Source of the DNA: Notospermus geniculatus
Taxonomy: Eukaryota; Nemertea; Pilidiophora; Heteronemertea; Lineidae
Assembly: GCA_002633025.1 (NCBI GenBank)
Contig: NMRB01000589.1
Location: 17,805 to 81,804, forward strand
DNA length: 64,000 bases
Direction of reading: 5' to 3'
Below the pieces are notes generated by a model, which was not told where the DNA came from, searched no databases, and was given only the letters and a program-made list of their open reading frames with translations. The position numbers and the translations under genes were made by a program. Position 1 is the stretch's first letter. Every line of letters starts with the position of its first letter. This document shows positions 45,005-57,204 of this stretch, one piece after another.

Positions 45005-45706
45005 AGAAATCACAATGTACAGCAGCACTCCACAAGTGTGCACACACCTTTAGGTATGATTTCCAATGAAGGACAAGTATGAGCAAAGTCGTCTCCAAAT
45101 TTTCGCAAATTTTCGACCCCAACCGGACAATAGGAGGCCAAAGGTCCAGTATTAACCCTTTGATTAGCACCATAACGACAGACCCAAAAGTAGCATAAGG
45201 ATAACTGAGAGATATATAGATAAAACCATATCTTTGATCATGTCGGTTTATCCCTCTGAATCCAATAACGACAACAAGTCAGTCTTTCTCAATTACCAAA
45301 GTCCTATCATTATTGGACAAATCATCGAATCTGCTCGCTTTGTAGTTACTAATACAACACGCGGCCTTTGAGCGAAATAATTCCTCAGTATCTGCTAGGA
45401 CTACAACCGGATCTAATTCATATCATTCGGGATAGCAGCTTATAGTACGGGGTAAATGCTGTTTGCGGGCGGGATAGGGATTAGGGAAATAAGGTAAATG
45501 ATGTTAGAGGTGTTTGGGGGAGGGGATGATAGGATACACGAAGCATTAATCTTCGGTAATGTTTTCCCCGTTTGTTTTCGGGCGATAGTGAAGGGATTTG
45601 TGGCGGGGTCATGTAGGGGGTGAGGGTAAGGTGTGATGATGTGGTCGAGGACAAACCAGTGTAGTTCTTCAAAGTGCAGACCTAAAGAACAACCTAAAAT
45701 GGGCAG
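45005..45706. other. No gene seen
   Basis: No supported feature. Confidence 0.5.
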
Positions 45707-45893
45707 CTATCACAAGTGATCTGATCGCCACCAAGGAATATCGGCTGTTGATGCCAGGTGTGCGCTGGACAGTGGTCCTTGGATTCTTCTTGTTAGTGAC
45801 GATCACCCAATACCAAACAGTACCAAAACCGATATCGCCTAGTCTGCGGTGGCTGGTGAGAAGATCAGTGGCGATCAGATCACTTTCGATATC
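45707..45893. mobile_element. Family V element
   Basis: Inverted ends AGTGATCTGATCGCCA (45715-45730) and TGGCGATCAGATCACT (45869-45884). Related sequence at 28525 and an end fragment at 7168. Confidence 0.78.
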
Positions 45894-46747
45894 GCCTGAT
45901 GAGCTGACTGGCTTTAGCTGCTCCATCATATTGTTAGCAGACCTACTGGTGGTACAGTCGGCACTCGGCCCTCTCTTCCATAGGCCTGCAATAATCGCCA
46001 CCACCATGGCGAGATTTTCAATCAATTTTTCTGTTGATGATCAGTAACAACCCAAATGCCTTAATTAAGCCCATAGGCCCTGAAACTGATTTTCGAAAAA
46101 ATGTTATGAAAAATTTGACCACGTGCAGTGGGCAGACACCAGGGAAAACACTTGAAAGTCCTTTCATGGAGAATAAATGCATTGGCCGTCTGGTGGTAAA
46201 AAGTTGATCCTCTACTCAAGAGCAGGAAGAATATGGTCGACTGGAAGAACAGCCTTCATCTACTCTATAGTAGATTCAGCAGTACAAGGCACAGCTATTT
46301 CTTCAATTGACCATATTCCCACTGCTCACCAATAGAGATACGCCCTTTCATCACGAGAGTGAAGTGCTATACATCCCCCAAAAAACAATGAACATGGTAC
46401 GGCCAGACTATCATAGTCAACACGAGTAGAAAATGATAGTCAGAAAGTGGTGCGAACAACAAAGGGAAACACTCATGTCCACTTCATCGAGTCAAGTGTT
46501 TGCTGAACATCGAGCTAAGAAGTTAAAAGATATGGGTGAAGTGACGATGTTATTGTCTACAATTTCTCAGGTTGCAGAGGCGGTTACTCAGCCATGAAGG
46601 AGATGGAGTGACTGACTAGTTGATACTGAGGGGGAAGATGGGATTGTTCTCAACTATAGACCCAGCCGCATATGGTTTCAGCAGTATTGGGATATTCCAT
46701 TCTGCTTCGGGCAACACACTTTACAAGGAATGTATCAGATGACTTAT
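45894..46747. other. No gene seen
   Basis: No supported feature. Confidence 0.5.
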
Positions 46748-47086
46748 GCCTAGCGTACATCACACTTGCGACTGGAGACAACTAGTCGCCAGGGCTACTG
46801 GCGACTGGGAGGTTCTAGCTGGAACTGGAGGCAGTTGATCAGTCGCCAGAAATGGTCGATGTACGCACCCTTGCAACTCGCTGGAACTGCGATTTTGCCA
46901 GTCGCCGCGTGTTCCACATGTTCAACTTTCTAGCGACCAGTTGTATACCCAGTTTCGTTCAGTCGCTGCAATGTGCACGGGCTTGCGACTGATCAGTGCC
47001 AGTTTTCTCAATGAAACCTAGTCTTGTTGCGTCTCAGCACCCTGGATGTTACCTGAGTTGCTGCCAGTCGCAAGTGCGATGTTGTG
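46748..47086. mobile_element. MITE family D, copy 2
   Basis: Left end cctagcgtacatcacacttg. The right end is the complement of acatcgcacttgcgactgg. The interior matches copy 1 at 27583 in order. A further gcgcgtacatcaccagttgc piece lies at 47157, possibly another D end. Confidence 0.84.
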
Positions 47087-47621
47087 AGTCAGGACATGAC
47101 GAATGATTGGATCCTCCTAGTTTTACTGAGTTTGCAGAATTTGCGATGTGCGCGCAGCGCGTACATCACCAGTTGCTTCCAGGGAGCAAGCTAAGAACCA
47201 TTAATTGCCTCACGGTGACTTAACCTATCATCGCAACTAGGCCTACTCCATTGTAGCTCGATGGTACAAAAATCAGGGTAACCTTTGTCGGTCCGATAAC
47301 CTGCTAATCTTTGGCATACTGTCAGCAGAGTCTGCCAACTTAGCCCCACAAATCACCAGGTAAAGTTCACCAGCAGCTCCGATGTTACAGCCAACCAAAC
47401 TTCAGTTGGCTAACATTACATTCACAGAACCCGGAAATCAATTTTCTTTAATTCCCAACGGGATTGTTTTTCATGCTCTTTGTTACTTCAGCTGACAGAG
47501 GAACAGATGCACGGTACACATAAGTGGATTTTTTAAAAATTCCATTATTTTCATTTGTTTCTTTGCAAATTCTTTGGTATTTCTTATAGCTATAGCTGGT
47601 TGAAGAAGTCGTACCTTGTGT
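47087..47621. other. No gene seen
   Basis: Contains cagcgcgtacatcaccagtt (D-like) only. Confidence 0.45.
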
Positions 47622-47725
47622 CATCCTCCACAGCAGGGTTTTAGCTTGTTCCTCTTCATCCACTCACATACTTTGTGTGCGAGTGTTTGAAGAGGAGCAA
47701 GACGAAACCCTGCTGTAGGAGGATG
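47622..47725. mobile_element. 104-bp palindromic element O, copy 1
   Basis: CATCCTCCACAGCAGGGTTT pairs with the complement of GAAACCCTGCTGTAGGAGGATG. Pairing continues through the CTTGTTCCTCTTCA segment. Second copy at 50023. Confidence 0.85.
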
Positions 47726-47998
47726 CTTGTGTTCAACTGAGTGAAATTACTCAAGTTCTTGACAGAGATTTGTTTTTGCATTGATGCGTATCTACAGGAA
47801 GTAGAATTTCTTTGTCTCACTTTCAACTGGTAAAGTCTATTCCCAGAAGCTTATTAGATGTTCCCCAAAGAGTTCGTCTACCTGGGATACCTTCAATTTA
47901 CAGCTCTCCAAGCATGATGTTAATTTCTAAGAAATTGCTGTGTAAAGTACTGAAGTAATAAAATAGTCCAAGGACCATGTGCTAAAGGAGGGGCCTAA

Positions 47999-48250
47999 GG
48001 AGCCCTGATAGTCTCGTGGTTATCGTGTCCGCTCAGCAAGCAGTAGGTCCTGTGTTTGAATCCAACCTAGGCCATATGGGATTAGTCACCCCTGGCTGTT
48101 CACATACATCACATGGGGGACAGTAAGCCATGGTGCCTTGTAAAATGTGTCTTTGCAAGGGCAAGTAAAAGACCCCATCCAAGTGAGGAACATGAGTAGC
48201 TTGAGATGGCCTCTTCCATACTCACCAGCTTTGGCTTTGGTCCTGATGGC
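47999..48250 (+). mobile_element. SINE-A
   Basis: ggagccctgatagtctcgtgg head, B box GTTTGAATCC, body to catactcaccag. The tail side abuts the next MITE. Confidence 0.88.
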
Positions 48251-48255
48251 AAACT

Positions 48256-48402
48256 CTAAAGCTGCGTTTACCAGACATCCGGAATGCGGTATAGGGATGC
48301 GGAATCGCCGGCGGAACGATATGTTGTATACGAAAATGCATTGCATTTTCCGCTTCCACGTTCTGCAATCCGCTTTCCGCGTGTCAGCTAAACGTAGCTT
48401 AA
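48256..48402. mobile_element. 147-bp MITE with AAGCTRCGTTTA ends
   Basis: Left ctaaagctgcgtttaccaga. The right end is the complement of ttaagctacgtttagctgac. Contains ccgcttcc / ggaatgcgg words on both strands. A degraded TTAA border is possible on the right (48399-48402). Confidence 0.7.
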
Positions 48403-48900
48403 TACAAGAGTACTGGAAGGCTTGCAATAACTGATGAAATGGAAGCCTGTATTTTCAAAGCAGCAACAATTCTGCACAGATTACCCACGGCTTCTACAAC
48501 CAGCAATCCTCGAACAGAGAGAGACCTACCACCCTGGGCTACAAGACTTTTCACCTCCAGATGAACTATTGTTGATTTCAATACGATCCTGAGAATGCCT
48601 GATTCCTTGTGGCAACAATGTTCCTTGACAATGGTCGATATAGCATCCTTTCCTTGGTTAGGAAATCGTTTGAGGGTTTCTTATGAGTCATAATTAGTTG
48701 TTCAAACAGAATGTCCTTGGTTTTATTGGAATCTGAAAACATGCTCTGAGCAAAAGTGCACCTCTGCTGTGCTTTTCTTGAGGGCTTTTACTGCATCAAT
48801 AGGTCTAATCATCAGCCCATTGAAAGAGAGGACTTCAAGAAATATAGACTACTATACATGTATTTCAATTCGTCAAAAAGAGAAGAAAACTAAATCTATC
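48403..48900. other. No gene seen
   Basis: No supported feature. Confidence 0.5.
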
Positions 48901-49475
48901 ATCAAGCTTTTTAGAAAAGAAGCAACTACTGATCATCAGTTCATTACAATAAGAATGTTTCAGGAAAGACTATTTATCATCAGTTCATTACAATAAGAAT
49001 CATCTTTCAAGAAAGACTATTTATCATCAGTTCATTACAATAAGAAGCTTTCTAGAAAGACTATTTATCATCAGTTCATTGCAATAAGAAGCTTTCAAGA
49101 CTATTTATCATCAGTTCATTACAATAAGAAGCTTTCTAGAAAGACTATCATCAGTTCATTACAATAAGAAGCTTTCAAGAAAGACTATTTATCATCAGTC
49201 AATTACAATACGACTTTCAAGAAAGATTATTTTCATCAGTTTAAGAGCCTTTGAATATTTATCATCATTACAATAAGAGGCTTTCAAGAAAGACTAGTTA
49301 TCATCAGTTCATTACAATAAGAGGCTCATCAGTTTATTACAATATTAAGAAGCTTTCAAGAAAGGCTATTTATTATCAGGTCATAAAATAGAATCTTTGA
49401 AGAAAACACTACCAATGCCCTACTAATCATTAGTTCATGTGAAATAGAAGCTTTTAAGAAAGATTACTCACCACA
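48901..49475. repeat. 44-bp minisatellite
   Basis: About eleven units of TTTATCATCAGTTCATTACA + ataagaagctttcaagaaagacta, with frequent small deletions and decay towards the right end. Confidence 0.92.
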
Positions 49476-50022
49476 CCAAAGAGGAAACAGCAGAAACATG
49501 AAAAAGATATCCTAGGACGAGACGATTTCACAACCTTCTTGTGAAAAATTCACTGTCTTATCCAGGAGTGTGAATCTCTGTCTACTCTCTAATTGGTCAT
49601 TATTCGTTACTCGAGAGAGTCGTTAACTGCCGCCTCCGTCACAGGAAATATTTTTGCACGTGTGAGGTATGTTATTTTTGTATTAATGAACTTAGCTGTT
49701 TCTTACAGGTAATGTCAAATGGGAACATATGGTGTCCTCTGTCATCAGACAATAACAATCAGCGGGTACTTTAAAGCCAGACACTATAGACAGATGGGTT
49801 ATAATCGACGAGCCTAGTCTCGGCCACACAGCCGCTGTTTCGAATCTGGGAACCGTAGCAGTACTGTGTGGCACGCCTGTAGATGAGGTTGCACTATCTA
49901 TTCGGCCGAACTGGGGAGTGAGTAGCGGTGCATAGTGTGCGGCTTTAACTGTCTAAAGATGCTGCTCCAGGTGAGAGCTTTCTTGTGCCAGTTGCCTCTC
50001 AATGGGAAATTCACCATTATTT
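49476..50022. other. No gene seen
   Basis: No supported feature. Confidence 0.5.
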
Positions 50023-50127
50023 ATCCTCCACGAGCAGGGGTTTTTACCTCGGTTCTCTTTATCCACTTACTCTTTGTGTTGGAGCATGTGGAGAGGAGCA
50101 AGACCAACGCCCTGCTGTGGGAGGATG
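50023..50127. mobile_element. Palindromic element O, copy 2
   Basis: ATCCTCCACGAGCAGGGG pairs with the complement of CCCTGCTGTGGGAGGAT. A second inverted pair, GTTGCCCATTGAGAGCC and GGCTCTCAATGGGC, follows at 50158-50220, and cctctcaatggg lies before it at 49995. O may therefore be the core of a larger inverted structure. Confidence 0.8.
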
Positions 50128-50269
50128 CCGTTAGTTGCTTACAACTAATGACATTATGTTGCCCATTGAGAGCCAACTTATGTTATGAAAGTTTTCTTTC
50201 ACAGGATGGCTCTCAATGGGCTTTCATTGGCTCTGGGCAACTTTATGTCACTGGTCTTAGTGTAAATCG

Positions 50270-50873
50270 TATAGATGAGATCAAATTAGGTCGTCGTTTA
50301 TGACGTCATGGCGATTTCTTGGCAACCCGCACATGCGCAGTAGCCATTTTCCTTGACAACGCGGAGGCTGGTGTGTTTACATTGGTTTCAACGAAGGATT
50401 CCGGCAATCGGCAGCATTTTTGGTGGTTCTCTTCGACATTTCTGCAGGGGAGCCCTTAATTACACTGTGAACGGGTCTGGTAACAGTTGAGGAACGGAAA
50501 AATCACTGGTTTCCCCGCTGGTTTCCCAAAGTTTGAACGAAGAATGGGGTGAATTCGCGATCGACCGGCCACGTGCATCGCCATTTTTGTCCATTCGGAG
50601 ACCAAACCTGGGCGAATTTTTCTGCAAATCTCACCCGATTTTCATGATGGTAACGATTTTCAGGAGCACCAGGTGATTACCTCGAGGACCCACACACTTA
50701 TAAACACAAAAAAAAGCCCACAGAAAACGGCAAAATGTGCGACCCACCGGCAAATCCTTCGTTGAAAGCCATTAAAACATCGACTTCCGGCTTGGACCAA
50801 GGAAAACGGCAAAATGCACATGCGCGAATTATCCATGGCAATGACCTAATTACGAAGTTTGATCTCATCTATA
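50270..50873. mobile_element. TA-flanked 604-bp element R with promoter-like arms
   Basis: Ends TATAGATGAGATCAAATTAG and the complement of TATAGATGAGATCAAACTTC. The two arms stay similar for about 100 bases (cacatgcgc, ccattttccttg). The left arm holds GACGTCA, GCACATGCGCAG (NRF1-like) and GCCATTTTCC (YY1-like). An 85-residue ORF (50735-50992) runs out of the element and is not credible as a gene. Confidence 0.78.
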
Positions 50874-51389
50874 GAGGGGAACAAGCAATGGTGAATTGTC
50901 CGTTGAGCCAACTCGCACAAGAAAATCCTCACAAGGAATACAATTTCTTGAGCTGGCCAAAGAGTCCTGTCACTTTAACTGGTCTCATTTAGATTCAAGG
51001 TTGGATTCTATATCAACTAGCCAGGAAACCTAATCTGAATGAACTGACCTATGATAGGAAAGAAATCTGGTGAATTTGACCCTAGTCATTAAAACCTTCA
51101 TTGATTAACAATATCAACACCTGCCTTGACATTAAATGCACACACCCATTAAGTGCATTGCGGGCTGTTCAAACAATTGAACTCCGCCATGGAGCACTTC
51201 ACCTCATTAAAATTGTCGCCAGCAGGAATGCCAAGACATGCCGAGAAATGATCTTTTTACAATGAATTTGATCTGTTGTCACATGTGGGGGATTATCGTG
51301 ACTTTTAACACTCACCAACCACATCCAGGTTATTACTGTTGTTTTCTGAGAAAATTCTCACCACACAGAGCATCTCAGAAATCAATTGC
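50874..51389. other. No gene seen
   Basis: No supported feature. Confidence 0.5.
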
Positions 51390-51960
51390 ACAAAGTTTCG
51401 GTTTTGGCCACCGAAACTTTGTGTTTAAGGTCATCTGTTTCAAGTCAGTACCCAGTGGTTACGGACCCTCTTTGCTAACAGATGCCGATATGATGACGAA
51501 CGATGATCACTCTCCAGTTGTGTCTCAGGGGTTCCTTTTGCGGTTTTCAGTGCTTCGGTTTTGGTCTCCGAAACTTGGTGCCTACGGTCATCTGACCTGG
51601 GGGTACAAAATTTCAAGTCCGTAGCCCCAGCGGTTGTGAAACCTGCTCTGCTAACAGATGCCGATGACGATGGATGACGACGACAACGGACTGCACTACG
51701 GTAAGTGCTCACCAGGTGAGCTAAAAGTCTTTATAGTTCGTTGTCCAGCTGTGTCTGGGGTTCCTTTGGCAGTTTTCCAGGCTTTTGTTTTGGCGCACGA
51801 AACTTGGTTTCTAAGTTCATCCGACCCAGGGGTGCATATGTACAAAGCTTTAAATCAGTAGCACCAACAGTTACGAAACATGCCAACCGACCCCAATGAT
51901 GACGACGGACAATGCACCACAGCAAGAGCTCACCAGGTGAGCTAAAAATCTTCATAGTTC
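51390..51960 (+). repeat. Family X tandem array, three partial units
   Basis: Three units of about 220 bases or less. Each has a ...gaaacttggt block and ggtcatctgacc or a variant. The second and third end in the hairpin AGCTCACCAGGTGAGCTAAA or near it (51712 and 51930). Here the GACGACG array is shortened to gatgacgacg. Confidence 0.85.
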
Positions 51961-52782
51961 ACCATCGAGCTGCGTTGCTGGTCCTTTAGCAGCTTTCTCA
52001 GTCCCAAAGATCCGACACTGCTGTGATATGCAACCTGGGGAGGGTGTGAGGCAACTGACAGTTTTCAGACTCTATCGCCACTTCGTGGGCAAACGCCTTT
52101 GTAGGGCACATGCTGTGACCCTGTCTACATGGTTTGGGGCACTTAGGTGAGCAGGTAGAGGTCGAAGTGTAGTAGCCATATGAGCTCTAACTGAGCACGA
52201 CTGCACTTCATAGTCCTTGCAATGCAAAGGATGGTAGCTTAGTAGACCTCCTCGTAGTTCATCCCACGAACACAAACTCCCAGCATCACTGACTACTCCC
52301 CAAGCCATTGGCTAATCCATCCCAAGCTACAAACTATATCCACGGCAATCTACCACCAAACCACAGAAGGTCTGTCCGTCCTCTTGAGTGGCAGACCTAT
52401 GTAATGGGACTTAACCGCACAACTTCTCTGTATATCAGAAAATGTGCCAAGATGTCAGTTAAAAGCTGGTTTGCTCTATCGGAAAAGGATAACCATTAAA
52501 ATCCAATATTATGAAGTCTGTCGACATTCCCATGGACGTCGCAGTGAAATGGATGGCAGAGACACCTACGACAAAACCTTGGAACTAATGAGCAGTGTTG
52601 GATTTGCTGATTTCCAATATTCTGCGGATGTCATTGGATAGATTTCCGAGCAGAACTTTGGGAAGTAGGAAATGATACGTAACTTTGATCAGCCAGTGTT
52701 CTCCCATCTTGAGAATCCCGTCATTTATGGATGGATGTACCCCTCTCGAATCCAAGCGCAATCAAGGGGAGCGGTTGTGAAG
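51961..52782. other. No gene seen
   Basis: Starts with another gttcaccatcgagctgcgtt phrase like the X unit start. No supported gene. Confidence 0.45.
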
Positions 52783-53136
52783 AGGAGCAGCATGGTCTAG
52801 TGGTTAGCGAGACAGACTTCTGATCAGAAGGTCCTGGGTTCGATTCCCAGTCCTGACCAAGAAAAAACACGCTTGCTTGTGACCTTGAGCAAGTCACTTT
52901 GCCTCACTTGCTTCACCCCACCCAGGTGTAAAAGGGGTACCTGGCTGGTAGTGATGGTCTATGTGGATGTCAGTCCAAGAGCACTGAAAAAGTGAAATTG
53001 GCTGCCGGGACTGTAATACTCCCCAGGGAATGGAGAAATGAAATTGGAATGAACAGACCTATAGGTGGGGGAAAACGTGTAGTGCCCTTAACACTGCATT
53101 ACAGTAAAAGAGCACTATATAAAAGCTCACTTTTTT
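52783..53136 (+). mobile_element. tRNA-derived SINE-B, full length
   Basis: tRNA-like head with A box TGGTCTAGTGG (52793-52803) and B box GGTTCGATTCC (52837-52847). The head ends don't pair as an acceptor stem, so it is not a tRNA gene. The middle block gaccttgagcaagtcacttt resembles the conserved central domain seen in several animal SINE families. The 3' end gagcactatataaaagctca resembles LINE-type tails. TGAAG flanks are only weak target-duplication evidence. Confidence 0.88.
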
Positions 53137-53715
53137 TGAAGACCCTGGGTGCGAGGATGGTGTTCTCAGGGCCTTGTGTACGTATAAACCTTCCAGGGGG
53201 ATCGGAACATGATGGAGCAGTTTCTTTGTTTTGTGGTATGAACTACGTACCTTTGAGGTCGTCAAGGACGCAAGCAAGGTTCTCCAGGTGCTCTGAGTGG
53301 TCACCACGCAAATCATAGAACTAAAACAATCAGCAATACAAGCATCGAGTCCTGTTTTCTCAGCTCTTGAACAAAGGCAATCAAAAATATAATGATGTGC
53401 TATTGCGGTACACCTGTGGCTTTGAGACAAAGGACACAGATACTGAGATGGTATCCATCTGTTTTCAAAACACATATTGATATACCTGGGGTCTGTTGTT
53501 ATTTCTGACCACATTAATGACCGTCTCAAAGATTGTTGCTACATCGTTTTTTGGGGGCAAATCTGTCATCCTTGAGCCTAAGTGTAATTTCACGGTTTAC
53601 TTGATTTGTAAGCCTTTATCATCATCAATTTTTGAATCGAAGAGTGCATCATCAATTTTGACATTATAAGCTAAGACATCTCTACCCTTTGCTGCTTTGC
53701 TTTTGACAAAGACTA
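53137..53715. other. No gene seen
   Basis: No supported feature. Confidence 0.5.
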
Positions 53716-53956
53716 TAGACAAATCCCAAACTGACGTAAACAAGAAAGATCCCCGCACTTCCGCTGAAATCGCAAACACAACCTCGGTCTGAAACTGACT
53801 GACATGATGCAGCCCCATGACAGTGACGTCAAAGACGTTGCATCAGAGTCGACCATTGCTAAATCATGGATTGTGTCATGTCAGCTGGTTTCAGATCGAG
53901 GTTGTGGTTGCGATTTCGGTGGAAGTGCACAGATCAGCGAATTCGAGAATCGCCTA
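53716..53956. mobile_element. MITE family A, copy 5 (mixed ends)
   Basis: The left end is the TAGACAAATCCCAAACTG variant. The right end is the complement of TAGGCGATTCTCGAATTCG, closer to the standard type. Confidence 0.86.
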
Positions 53957-54510
53957 TAGGCCTACAGGCCGAGTATTCAAGATGTACATGCTGTCTAATG
54001 AGATTTTTAGATCTCTGCCAGACTGTGATGGTAACTCTTTTCTACTCAAGACAGTAGTGTGAATTATACTGTTACATAACCAAGAGACTGTTAAAATGCT
54101 GGTTCAGCAGTTTCTTGCCGAGACGACAGCACATGATGTTCACAGCAACATTACATCGGACCAATACTGTACATGTCATTCGATATACTTCAAGGAACCA
54201 AGACCCGTATACATCCCCCAGTCTATTGACATTCGTGCCAATAACTAATTGTCTCGAATCAATTAACGTCCCCTCCAGACTGCTGGATGATGTTTGATAA
54301 CATCTACACTCTATTTGATATAGCCATTTAATATTTTTATAAATACTACCCCCCCCCCCAATAAATTACTAGTTCAAACTACAGACATCAAATGAGAGAT
54401 CTGAAGAAAATCTGAACCTTTTGGTTTGATGAACAACAGGCATGCCTGTTGATGAACAACAGGCATGCCAAGTGGTCTGCAATTTTTTTACATGGCCATT
54501 GGCTCTTTTT
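53957..54510. other. No gene seen
   Basis: Contains a tandem pair of ttgatgaacaacaggcatgcc-like 21-mers (54427-54470) and a C9 run (54350). Confidence 0.5.
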
Positions 54511-54843
54511 TGTGACCCTCCACAGCAAAACCAGTCACATGTTGCTCTAAAGGCTGGTTTCCACCGAACGCGATATCGCATGCGACAGAGCAACGCGCGC
54601 GATTTACCTTTGTTTGCATGCAGTGCGGCGGGAAATAACAAAGCCTTTGCCGTGTGCGTCACGTTCGGTGGAAACCGGTCTTTAGCTTGGCAGGTTGAGA
54701 CCAAATGTTTGTCACTTTCAGTATTGTCTGTCTTTTATGAAATCTGAAATAATCTATTTCTTCCATTCTCTTCTGGTGTCATCTTAGTTCATTGCGGCTC
54801 ACGTTCTGAGCGACATGCGACTGTTTTGCTGTGGAGGGTCACA
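54511..54843. mobile_element. Outer MITE H (TGTGACCCTCCACAGC ends)
   Basis: TGTGACCCTCCACAGCAAAA at the left and its complement at the right pair for about 36 bases, to GTCRCATGTYGCTC. It contains a complete second MITE at 54546-54685. Confidence 0.86.
54546..54685. mobile_element. Inner MITE nested in H
   Basis: TCTAAAGGCTGGTTTCCACC ... complement of GCTAAAGACCGGTTTCCACC. The last arm base of H is directly followed by its first base. About 140 bp, CG-rich. Confidence 0.85.
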
Positions 54844-55261
54844 TTTCTGCTTTTTAAAATCTTCTCTCCTGCTGCCTCTGAGGCCTTGTGTTCATCTGAA
54901 CACGATTCCCATCAACTACGATGCCAGTCAATACCCTGTAAGGTTTCAAGAAATTAACAACTGACTTACCATTCCTAAATGTTCCTTAATTTTTCGAACT
55001 GGTTCCTGTGATGATTTGGAAGACCTGCAACGAAAGAGTGAAAAATATATCAGATCATGCACTGCAGTGGAGTAGGCCTACCTGGAGATCAGATGACTCT
55101 CACCCTCAAATCATAGACAGCTTGAGAGCAAGTTGGAAATAGGCAACAAAACAGACCACCACATAATGGAAGCAAGTGAGCCTTTGTTCTGGAACGATTC
55201 AACATTTGATGAAGTATTTGACTGCTGATGACACACAGTCTCTCCCGCAGCAACATCTGAA
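54844..55261. other. No gene seen
   Basis: No supported feature. Confidence 0.5.
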
Positions 55262-55495
55262 GCTTGACACAGGTTGGTTGGGAGAGCGCAATGATTGGGC
55301 GTTGAAGTCGAGACTGACAGGTCATGAGTTTGATTCCCAGTGGAGTTGCTAGCAAACTGGTCTGAAAGGATCAAGTGATGCCATGAATGAGCTGCTCCTT
55401 AACTTCCCAGGCATCGAGAGACTGATTCTGGAGGGACTGAGGTTATAATGTGAAGCACTTTGAGATGTTGGTATAAAGTGCAGGTTGCAGTTTAA
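55262..55495 (+). mobile_element. tRNA-like SINE-C, diverged
   Basis: TTGGTTGGGAGAGCGC A-box-like region and GTTTGATTCCC B box. The end gaagcactttgagatgttgg plus tataaagtgcag resembles the LINE-type tail of SINE-B. Single copy here. Confidence 0.7.
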
Positions 55496-56961
55496 TGGTT
55501 AGGGTCAGTGTTAAGTGTCCAATGGTGAAGTCAAATGCAGTTTATAGGCCTACCAACCGCACTTTTAGACTGTACAGCAGTGAAAATTGTTATACAAAAC
55601 CTCGAGGCCAGAAATGGCTCTTGCATATGAAGGGTTAATGGGCGAACACCATGGAAGCAAACTCACTTGCCAATACAATTCTTTCCGTTGCATCTCAATT
55701 TGAGAATCCCCACCCGATGTCACAAGTCAGGGACCAGATACAACTGATATTGATCACATTATCTGTGATGATTGACCAAGCCGGCCAAGCGCTCTCCTGA
55801 TGAACGAGATTATCCACGGTTGAGGGTTTGGTGTCCCAATTGATCCAAAGACCGGTATAGATATGCGTATGTAGAATTGTATCGGGGTTACTGTGATTGT
55901 AGCAATTTGTAGTTTCGTCACTTGCCGATTAACCCGTTCTTGTCTGAAGATGGTAATAGTCAGTGCTGCAGCGCAGTGTTGTAACGTCATTGGGACATGC
56001 ACGGGTCATTTCGCTGTGACACTGACGCATTTGCCCCCCAACATGGTGGCTTGTGATGTCATTTGTCTATAGTTGGACAGTACATCCCAGTCAATGATAT
56101 ACCGACACAAACACAACAATGAACCCATGGAATACACCTCATCCAGGATAATAAACAGACTCTGAAGCAGGACTACAAACAGAGAAAGACACAGATATGG
56201 TTCTCCGAATACTTTCTAGAGTGATTTTCTCCTCATCTCTGACTTTCATAAGAATTCTGTAACGGTACAAAGCCTTACTAAAGCTTCTAGTCTTTTGTAG
56301 TAATTGATCGGTGATTTCTCCTTGTGACAGAAGATACACTCAAACAGATAATAGTGGTAATTGTGATGCGTAGGATTCATTGATAGCGTTGAGTAGCAAG
56401 TTCTGTTAGTTTTGAATGGGAGGCGGTCTGACAAACAACGGTATGAATGGCAATGTTGATAGCAATCAGAAGAATACAGCCTTACAATGGTGAAAGTCAG
56501 TATCACCACTTGGGATGAGTGGGAGTATGAAAGGCAGGAGTAACAGCTCTACTGCCTATTAGCAGATTCAATGTAGTGTAGAGTATAGCTGTTATGTCTA
56601 TCAACATCACGCCTGTGATCAGCAGGACCACAGCAGACAGAAGTTACAACTTTGTGTTCTATTACTACCAACATAGGCCTAGGACCAGAAATCCATCTGT
56701 GATGGATTTCTGATAGTACCTGTGGAGGATGGCTTGATTTGCTGGTGATTCTTTTGACAAACAACAGATGGCACTACATTAGGAAACAAAGTTCCTTCAT
56801 CACTTCAGAGATGGCGACACCATTCACTGATTCACCGACGAAACCTTCAAGTAAATTCAAGGACAATCTTGCTTGGTATTATAAATGGAAGTACACTGTG
56901 TAGAGTGTCGCTAGAGTATCATACCATACAAATTCACCTTCCAGTGGTCATACGGTGAGGG
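55496..56961. other. No gene seen
   Basis: About 1.5 kb. One small hairpin, gaccagaaatccatctgtgatggatttctg (56681-56711). No supported gene. Confidence 0.5.
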
Positions 56962-57204
56962 TAAAGGCCCGTTTACACATGCAACTTTTCATATGCAACT
57001 TCATGCAACTTGTTGCATAAACCTGATGAGACCAAAAAGTTTCATAAAAGTTGCATGTGTAAACGGGCATGCTACTTGTTGCAACTCGATCACGCTGGAT
57101 GTTGCATCAATTTTTCTATGTGTAAACCGTCCCAGGTAGTTTGCAACAAGTTGCAAGTTGCAGCAACTTGCAACTTGGTGCAACCTAGTGTAAACCGCCC
57201 TTTA
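56962..57204. mobile_element. MITE family C, copy 2
   Basis: Same orientation as copy 1 (25829). By direct reading I count five substitutions over about 230 bases. Borders gggTAAAGGCCCG and CCGCCCTTTAGTA. Confidence 0.9.

Noticed and set aside
50735-50992. 85-residue ORF after promoter-like motifs
   Set aside because: The first half is the right arm of element R, and the frame simply runs on into flanking DNA.
52783-52858. tRNA gene
   Set aside because: A and B boxes are good, but the acceptor ends do not pair and SINE body and tail follow. It is a SINE head.
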